Of a DNA stretch of 11,427 bases, positions 7,395 to 11,427 are shown one piece after another. The position numbers and the translations under genes are program-made. Every line of letters begins with the position of its first letter. Position 1 is the first letter of the stretch. The DNA is taken from positions 1 to 11,427 of the forward strand of contig PJET01000152.1 of NCBI GenBank assembly GCA_002825515.1. The letters are read 5' to 3'. A model generated the notes under the pieces. It saw only the letters and a list, made by a program, of their open reading frames with translations. It was not told the DNA's origin and ran no database searches. The DNA comes from Candidatus Thorarchaeota archaeon MP11T_1. GTDB lineage: Archaea; Asgardarchaeota; Thorarchaeia; Thorarchaeales; Thorarchaeaceae.

Positions 7395-7583
7395 TCACTC
7401 CGGAAATCCCTTCAGATATATCAGGCGAAGAATACCAAGTGTGAAGAGTACAATTACAGATACGTACAGGATGGGGGCAAAGATACCAAAAGGGGTTGAA
7501 GGATACATTATTCCACCTACAACAGCAAGTGCAATACACACTAGACCAGCTAGATAGAAGAGCCATTTCCGATGTAATGACAT
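7395..7583 (-). CDS. Small two-span membrane protein of unknown function (62 aa)
   Basis: I do not recognise this family. The protein has a short basic N-terminus (residues 2-6, SLHRK), a hydrophobic span at about 7-26, a loop with YPSTPFG, and a second span at about 33-56, ending in LKGFPE. This reads as a two-span protein with both ends probably in the cytoplasm by the positive-inside rule. No catalytic or metal-binding residues stand out. I chose ATG 7581-7583; a TTG at 7601 would add six residues. Neither has a clear Shine-Dalgarno. It lies about 40 nt after the 95-aa gene and may be the last gene of the replication transcript, although its role there is unclear. Hydrophobic composition and intact frame make it a probable real gene. 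Confidence 0.6.
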   Translation of the reverse strand: MSLHRKWLFYLAGLVCIALAVVGGIMYPSTPFGIFAPILYVSVIVLFTLGILRLIYLKGFPE

Positions 7584-7592
7584 GAATTTAGC

Positions 7593-7610
7593 AGTGCCCA
7601 AAAGGGCTCT
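7593..7610 (-). repeat. Small hairpin between the 95-aa and 62-aa genes
   Basis: Minus-strand RNA reads AGAGCCC-UUUU-GGGCACU, giving six of seven pairs around a UUUU loop. It lies just after the 95-aa gene (stop at 7625) and before the 62-aa ATG (7583). No U-tract follows, so it is not a classical terminator. It could stabilise a transcript end or limit translation of the membrane protein. Function is unproven. Confidence 0.3.
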
Positions 7611-7624
7611 TAGGACTTTCTATA

Positions 7625-7912
7625 CTAGTGGGCTTGAATCAAACTGTATATCGTTTTAATCTTGGATCGTAGATGCACGTATGGATCTAACGAGGTTTGG
7701 CGTATCTCCGTACTTGTTCTGATTAAATATGCCTTAAGATTTCCTACATCACCTTTCATTTTTGTGAGAGTCGGACTGCCCTCATCTAGTAAGCGTAGAG
7801 TGTTAGTGAGCGCGACTTGAAATTTATCATGCTCCAAGCCAACTCTATCATGAGTTTCATCAATGAAATCTAGAAGCGATGTGATTTCAGTAATTATTTC
7901 CTCTTTCTTCAT
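7625..7912 (-). CDS. Small helical protein of unknown function, coupled to the GINS gene (95 aa)
   Basis: I do not recognise this family. The sequence is charged and almost wholly helical: two or three amphipathic helices (about 3-22, 25-45 and 48-72) then a basic tail. It has no Cys, no membrane span and no nucleotide-binding motif. Its ATG overlaps the GINS stop in an ATGA, and GAGGAGG lies about 10 nt upstream within the GINS gene, so it is almost certainly translated and coupled to GINS. That placement suggests a protein produced alongside the replisome set, perhaps a small partner of GINS or primase, but this is inference from position alone. Confidence 0.75.
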   Translation of the reverse strand: MKKEEIITEITSLLDFIDETHDRVGLEHDKFQVALTNTLRLLDEGSPTLTKMKGDVGNLKAYLIRTSTEIRQTSLDPYVHLRSKIKTIYSLIQAH

Positions 7913-8523
7913 TCAGAGGGAGCCTCCTCTGTAACGATACGGATGACTGTACCATCACGTAACCATGTGTTTGCATTAGCTGTAGGAATCATAGCCACAT
8001 CTTCTTTCTTGAATGGACCGTACGTCTTCTCATCGAGACCTAAGAAAGCATCACTAATCGGACGCAGAAATCGTACAGTTACGTATTCAACCGTTTCAGA
8101 AACGGATGAAGTCTTGGATCTTTTCGTATCATCGCGGGTCTTCTTCTTTGGTTTAGAGCCAGCTAGGGAATCCTTGACAAACTCAGAATGACCATCAAGA
8201 GCTCGCTGGGTTCTATTGTATAGTTCCTCCTCTGCGAGGGTCATATCGCCTCTTGGTCGGTGCCCTGAGATGGCAGCCTTCAATATCTTCTGCCTTCGGA
8301 AGATTAACAGGTCTTCAATCATGAATTCAAGATTGAGAGCTTCTTGCACCAGTATATCCGCTTGTATCCGTTTTTCGGAATCAGTAGATGCCAATGATAA
8401 ACGTACACTAGAGAGATAGGATATCATTTTGCTCAATCGAAGGTCGCCCAAATCTTGGAGACCCTCATTCTCTATTTCATTCTCCCATGCAGATTTGATG
8501 TCGTCATATCCTAAATCACTCAA
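7909..8523 (-). CDS. GINS complex subunit, Gins51 (Sld5/Psf1) type
   Basis: GINS binds MCM and the Cdc45/RecJ-like protein in the archaeal replicative helicase and contacts primase. Residues 1-115 form the helical A domain, with a typical EALNLEFMIEDLLIFRRQKI helix pair and an E-x-LY segment near 98-102. A basic, disordered-looking linker (about 122-145, rich in K, R, S and T) leads to the small beta B domain (about 146-197), which has RFLRPI, F-x-G-x-D, TYGPF and IPTANA. The A-then-B order marks the Gins51 class. I start at TTG 8521-8523, because AAAGGAG lies 9 nt upstream within priS and the start overlaps the priS stop by 8 nt. An upstream TTG at 8550 would place that ribosome site inside the gene. 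The stop overlaps the next gene by 4 nt. Confidence 0.9.
   Translation of the reverse strand: MSDLGYDDIKSAWENEIENEGLQDLGDLRLSKMISYLSSVRLSLASTDSEKRIQADILVQEALNLEFMIEDLLIFRRQKILKAAISGHRPRGDMTLAEEELYNRTQRALDGHSEFVKDSLAGSKPKKKTRDDTKRSKTSSVSETVEYVTVRFLRPISDAFLGLDEKTYGPFKKEDVAMIPTANANTWLRDGTVIRIVTEEAPSE
7914..7931 (-). promoter_or_regulatory. Hairpin that encloses the ribosome binding site of the 95-aa gene
   Basis: Minus-strand RNA CAGAGG-AGGCUC-CCUCUG forms a 6-bp stem. The Shine-Dalgarno GAGGAGG (7923-7929) falls in the 5' arm and loop, and the 3' arm ends one base before the AUG. Ribosomes finishing GINS would melt it, which would make translation of the 95-aa protein depend on GINS translation. 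The bases also encode the GINS tail EEAPSE. Confidence 0.4.
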
Positions 8524-9919
8524 TGGTAGCAACTCCTTTGCATAGCACAAACGCCGCGGCAGCTGTTGGTAGCTCTACGGATTCTCCATGATAGGGTCCA
8601 TAAGTTTCATCACCGATTTTAAACCGAGGAACTCCCGGAGACTTGTATAGGAACTTAACCTTCATTTGTCCATCATTAAAAGCAATTGCATCTTGAAAAG
8701 GATCAAAGTCATTGAGCTCATCTCTGGTCAATTGGTTTACTAAGAGCCCAGTTTTACCATTCAAACTCCCAATTAGACGAATGACTCTATGAATATCGTG
8801 GGTCACAGGACGGTCTATCTTACCACCATAGAACTCTGCTGCTTTCTCCGCGATTTCCTGCCATGACTTCAGACCAATGTCCTTTGCATCTTTGCTTAAT
8901 ATTGGTGGATTTCTCAAAAGACCATCTATGGCTGCAATCCTTGCTTCTCGGCGTTCTTCGTCTCTAAGTAATTTGGCCCATCTTTCGTTTCCATCATAGG
9001 AATCTATGTTTCTGATAAACTCAACAATTGCATCAGCAGTTTTACCAGCCCAGCCTGGAAAAATACGGTCTGGTACTCTATCTACTCGTCCTTGAGAAAC
9101 AATGACTTTCTCAGTATTAAGACCAAGACCCATTATATAATGCACAATTTGAATGCGACCACTTGAGTCAAGTGAATAAACACGTGGATCACGAACGCGA
9201 ACATGATATCCTCTATTACCGCTATAGTTGAGCTGGATGGATTCAGGGTTAAATCCAAAATCATCTATAATGAACTTATCATAGAGCTTGATAGTATGCT
9301 TCTTCGCTTCAGCTAGACACTTCTCGCAAACCCACTTCCTTGTGCTGAAACTTGTGCCTCCACAGTCTGGGCATTTTTCGGGGGCTGCACCAGTTTCTGT
9401 TTTGTGGCATCCATCTGCATTGCAGCGCCATGCATCATGGTCTTTGGAACAGAGTAGGTCCAAATGGTCTGCGTCAATATCAAAAACAAGTTCAGCGCCA
9501 AACCATTCTTTCTCATCCATATGACGAGCGACAGGGATTTTGTAAAATGCTGATGAATGGTAGACACTATGAGGTGCAATAGACACCAAACCTTTCACTA
9601 GCTCACCACGATTCATGTAGCCAACGTGTCGTTTCCAAGTAGTTGTTTGAACGTCGGTTGAACCACACTTGGGGCATGCAGTAACTTTTGAAAATGATGT
9701 GCCTGATTCTCCACATCCGGTTGTAATGCCCTTACCTGACTTATCGCGGCTCATTCTCTTCGGACAGAACCAATTATTCTCCCAGCTTTGAATTCCGAAT
9801 TCACGAGTATGGACTTTTTCTGGGACATCAATTGAGTCAGGATTTGATTTATAGTATTCATGAAACATGAACCGCAGTTTCAAAACTGTGCTTGTGAAAC
9901 CTTGATTCTGATCCGCCAT
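8516..9919 (-). CDS. priS: DNA primase small catalytic subunit PriS, with extra Cys-rich segments and a GINS-B-like tail (467 aa)
   Basis: PriS makes RNA primers for replication as the catalytic partner of PriL. Key motifs are present: REFG (39-42), RH (97-98), the catalytic FDIDAD with D147 and D149, SGNRGYH (233-239), and D375 with RLIGSLNGKTGL (381-392), then FDPFQDA (405-411). It is longer than the roughly 350-aa Pyrococcus enzyme. One cause is a segment at about 44-95 with C52, C69, C82 and C85 that looks like a zinc ribbon. Another is an enlarged zinc-knuckle region with C157, H161, C166, C171, C183, C186, C198 and C201. The C-terminus (about 430-467) has TYGPY and LPTAAAA, resembling the B domain of the adjacent GINS. 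ATG 9917-9919 is preceded by only a weak ribosome site. priL is not in the window. Confidence 0.96.
   Translation of the reverse strand: MADQNQGFTSTVLKLRFMFHEYYKSNPDSIDVPEKVHTREFGIQSWENNWFCPKRMSRDKSGKGITTGCGESGTSFSKVTACPKCGSTDVQTTTWKRHVGYMNRGELVKGLVSIAPHSVYHSSAFYKIPVARHMDEKEWFGAELVFDIDADHLDLLCSKDHDAWRCNADGCHKTETGAAPEKCPDCGGTSFSTRKWVCEKCLAEAKKHTIKLYDKFIIDDFGFNPESIQLNYSGNRGYHVRVRDPRVYSLDSSGRIQIVHYIMGLGLNTEKVIVSQGRVDRVPDRIFPGWAGKTADAIVEFIRNIDSYDGNERWAKLLRDEERREARIAAIDGLLRNPPILSKDAKDIGLKSWQEIAEKAAEFYGGKIDRPVTHDIHRVIRLIGSLNGKTGLLVNQLTRDELNDFDPFQDAIAFNDGQMKVKFLYKSPGVPRFKIGDETYGPYHGESVELPTAAAAFVLCKGVATIE
8533..8539 (-). promoter_or_regulatory. Shine-Dalgarno that decides the TTG start of the GINS gene
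   Basis: AAAGGAG on the minus strand lies inside the last codons of priS, 9 nt before TTG 8521-8523. There is no ATG in frame between it and the conserved A domain. The TTGAGTGA junction overlaps the priS stop, so GINS translation is probably coupled to primase translation. Confidence 0.55.
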
Positions 9920-9946
9920 GCACTAAAACCCCATCAATTGGTACCG

Positions 9947-9953
9947 ATATATT
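9947..9953 (-). promoter_or_regulatory. Candidate TATA box for priS
   Basis: AATATAT on the minus strand lies in the 51-bp gap after pcna, inside CCGA-ATATA-TCGG, whose outer 4-bp arms are inverted. It is about 28 bp from the priS ATG, so a transcript from here would be nearly leaderless, which fits the weak ribosome site of priS. Motif and spacing only; read-through from pcna is equally possible. Confidence 0.35.
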
Positions 9954-9970
9954 CGGGACCTCTTGTCTTT

Positions 9971-10726
9971 CTATCTACGTTCTACACGTGGTGCAAGAAC
10001 GAAGCTTATACTTCCAGCCTCTGCTATTGCGAATTCTAACATCATTGGTTTATTGGAAGTGAATTGAAGCATTAGGCTGTCACTAGCAATCGCTTTTGAG
10101 ATTTCGCTAAGGTAATTAAGGGCATACATCGCGACTGATTTACCAGATACTTCTAGCTGGAAAAGTGCAGGTGCATCACCCTTGGTAGTCAATGCAACGT
10201 TGGCTTCACCAGTATCGCCCTCACCAGCAAAAGATAGCTGTTCAGGCTCTGCGCTGATTTTTACATGACTAGATACAACCCCAATATCTTTGATTGCTTG
10301 TTTGAAAGTGTCAGCCAGTAATTCGGCTTTTACATCAAATTGAATTCCGGGTTTCTTTGTCTGATCATCTGGCGGTGTTAGAAGTTGTAGTTTGAACACT
10401 CTATTTGCCTGTCCAATCATTCTAATCTCAAACCGGTTTTCAGACTCGTCAAGATTGAACTCAAGATGCTCATCTCCTGTCATTCGTTTACTTACCTTGG
10501 CGAGCTCATCGAGACCCAAGCAAATGTCATGTTCACCCTTGCACGAATATTCTTGGAAGATTCCAGAAGGGAGTGCCAAATCAACCATTGCCGCCTTTGA
10601 TGAGTCAAGCTGACGTAGTGATATTCCGGATTCAGACACACGGAAATGTGCTTCTGTGAGCAGAGTTGCCAGAGCGTCTACAATCTGTTTCCATGTCTTG
10701 GTGCTGTCGAGGGTCGCGTGAAACAT
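9971..10726 (-). CDS. pcn: DNA sliding clamp PCNA (complete paralogue, 251 aa)
   Basis: PCNA forms a trimeric ring around DNA that tethers polymerase, FEN1, ligase and other PIP-box proteins. The sequence runs from MFHATLD through LRQLDSSKAAMVDLALP, the interdomain region with FKLQLLTPP, and ends in LEFAIAEAGSISFVLAPR, all typical of archaeal and eukaryotic PCNA. Length is normal for one clamp subunit. I start at ATG 10724-10726: GGAG lies 8 nt upstream and the protein then opens with MF, as most archaeal clamps do. An ATG at 10744 would add six residues but has no clear ribosome site. It follows a second, closely similar PCNA gene, so the clamp could be a homotrimer or a mixed ring. It lies 51 bp before priS. 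Confidence 0.97.
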   Translation of the reverse strand: MFHATLDSTKTWKQIVDALATLLTEAHFRVSESGISLRQLDSSKAAMVDLALPSGIFQEYSCKGEHDICLGLDELAKVSKRMTGDEHLEFNLDESENRFEIRMIGQANRVFKLQLLTPPDDQTKKPGIQFDVKAELLADTFKQAIKDIGVVSSHVKISAEPEQLSFAGEGDTGEANVALTTKGDAPALFQLEVSGKSVAMYALNYLSEISKAIASDSLMLQFTSNKPMMLEFAIAEAGSISFVLAPRVERR

Positions 10727-10790
10727 GCCATTATCTCCAACCATCTGTTGATGTACGATCTGACCTGCGAAAGCTCAAATGATGTAGTAC

Positions 10791-10798
10791 CATATAAG
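10791..10798 (-). promoter_or_regulatory. Candidate TATA box for the complete pcna gene
   Basis: CTTATATG on the minus strand lies about 65 bp before the preferred pcna ATG, in the gap of about 190 bp between the two PCNA genes. A start about 25 bp downstream would leave a leader of about 40 nt holding the GGAG site. A second AT-rich candidate, CTTTAAAT (10850-10857), is farther away. I see no hairpin or gene in the rest of the gap. Confidence 0.35.
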
Positions 10799-10914
10799 CG
10801 GCCAGTATCGCTCTTTATCTTTGAACTAGATTCTCAAAATGAATTTCGCATTTAAAGTGTACTTCTCGGTGGATTTTGTGTATCCTTTATAGGTAAGATA
10901 GATAGGGCTTGTTA

Positions 10915-11427
10915 CTATCTTCTCTCTATTCGTGGAGCTAGAAGGAAACTGATTATCCCCTTTTCTGCAATTGAAAACTCAAGCATTACAGGTTTATTCC
11001 CAGTCATTCTGAGTATCAAAGTTTCACTTGAGATTGCTTTGGAAATTTCTGCAAGATAACTAAGAGCATACATTGAGATGGCGTCCTGTTTCACCTCTAA
11101 ATCATGGAGAAGAGAATCATCTCCAAGTTTCAATGAAACCTCAGCTTCCCCAACATCACCAACGCCTCCGAAACTTAGAGATTCTTTTGTTGCTGTAATC
11201 TTTATGTGATTGGAAACAACGCCGATATCTTTTACGACCTGTTTGAATGCGTCAGAGAACATTTCAGCCCTTATTTCAAATGTTGGACTTATCTTCTGGG
11301 TTCTTTCTTCTGGCGGGGTAAGCAACTGGATTTTGAATGTCCGTTCTGCTTGACCTATCATCTTGATTTCAAAACGATTTCGGGATTGGTCAAGATCAAA
11401 TTCTAATCTATCATCACCAGCAATTCG
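10915..11427 (-). CDS. Second PCNA sliding clamp paralogue, 5' end outside the window
   Basis: The reading frame is open to the window edge, so only the last 170 residues are present; the visible ATG at 11361 is internal. The upstream codons read RIAGDDRLEFDLDQSRNRFE, matching RMTGDEHLEFNLDESENRFE in the neighbouring clamp. The segment contains FKIQLLTPP, DIGVVSNHIKI and a C-terminus ending in LLAPRIERR. By hand count it is identical to the complete clamp at 28 of the first 39 residues and 37 of the last 52. The middle differs more, including a one-residue gap in the loop near GDDSLLHDLEV. It is a genuine, apparently intact paralogue rather than a decaying copy. It could form a mixed ring with the other clamp or serve a different condition. 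Confidence 0.95.
   Translation of the reverse strand, partial: RIAGDDRLEFDLDQSRNRFEIKMIGQAERTFKIQLLTPPEERTQKISPTFEIRAEMFSDAFKQVVKDIGVVSNHIKITATKESLSFGGVGDVGEAEVSLKLGDDSLLHDLEVKQDAISMYALSYLAEISKAISSETLILRMTGNKPVMLEFSIAEKGIISFLLAPRIERR

Noticed and set aside
7303..7566. Minus-strand 87-aa Cys/Trp-rich frame
   Set aside because: It overlaps the 62-aa membrane protein in another frame, covers the hdr promoter gap, and has no ribosome site or domain-like pattern.
8524..8550. Upstream TTG (8550) as the GINS start
   Set aside because: It would place the AAAGGAG ribosome site inside the gene; TTG at 8523 is correctly spaced from that site and gives a normal A-domain start.
9313..9579. Minus-strand 88-aa frame inside priS
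   Set aside because: It is out of frame with the catalytic Asp and zinc-binding region, which is clearly the coding frame.
1..11427. CRISPR array, tRNA, rRNA, insertion sequence or integration site
   Set aside because: I saw no regularly spaced repeats, tRNA cloverleaf, rRNA-like sequence, transposase motifs or paired terminal repeats; the genes form two coherent core-type clusters.

Overview
The window is archaeal. It carries an archaeal-type replisome set (PCNA, the small catalytic primase subunit and a GINS subunit) beside a cytosolic heterodisulfide-reductase-like (Hdr/Qmo) electron-transfer operon. The base composition is moderate and somewhat AT-rich, starts are ATG, GTG or TTG with Shine-Dalgarno sites, and all three stop codons end genes. 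The gene content would fit an Asgard archaeon (Thorarchaeota-like), but that placement is an impression from gene content, not a computed result. Every gene I accept is on the minus strand, so transcription runs from high to low coordinates.

Replication block (11427 to 7395). In transcription order it holds a PCNA gene cut by the window edge, a second complete PCNA paralogue, primase small subunit PriS, a Gins51-type GINS subunit, a 95-aa helical protein and a 62-aa protein with two membrane spans. PriS and GINS overlap and the GINS start is probably TTG. GINS and the 95-aa gene share an ATGA stop/start, and the Shine-Dalgarno site there sits inside a small hairpin. PriS has extra Cys-rich segments and a C-terminal tail that resembles the B domain of the neighbouring GINS protein.

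A gap of about 120 bp (7277-7394) separates the blocks. It contains a perfect 7-bp inverted repeat and a good TATA candidate for the next operon.

Redox block (7276 to 168). Five tightly packed genes encode HdrC, HdrB, a short HdrA/QmoA-like flavoprotein, a long HdrA-MvhD (QmoB-like) fusion, and a 754-aa protein that joins coiled coils, two winged-helix-like units and two [4Fe-4S] ferredoxin motifs. The first four match the QmoAB-HdrBC architecture known from some sulfate reducers, but no sulfate-reduction gene, hydrogenase or formate dehydrogenase is visible here. The fifth gene is translationally coupled to the HdrA-MvhD gene and is the most novel-looking item in the window: it is either an extra electron-transfer subunit or a redox-responsive regulator.

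Left edge (75 to 1). The first 23 codons of an acyl-CoA-dehydrogenase-like gene follow, with a good ribosome binding site, but they run into an in-frame stop three bases before the window ends. This is a frameshift, a pseudogene or a sequencing error.

No tRNA, rRNA, CRISPR array or insertion sequence was recognised. No gene-free stretch exceeds 300 bases; the longest, about 190 bp, lies between the two PCNA genes.
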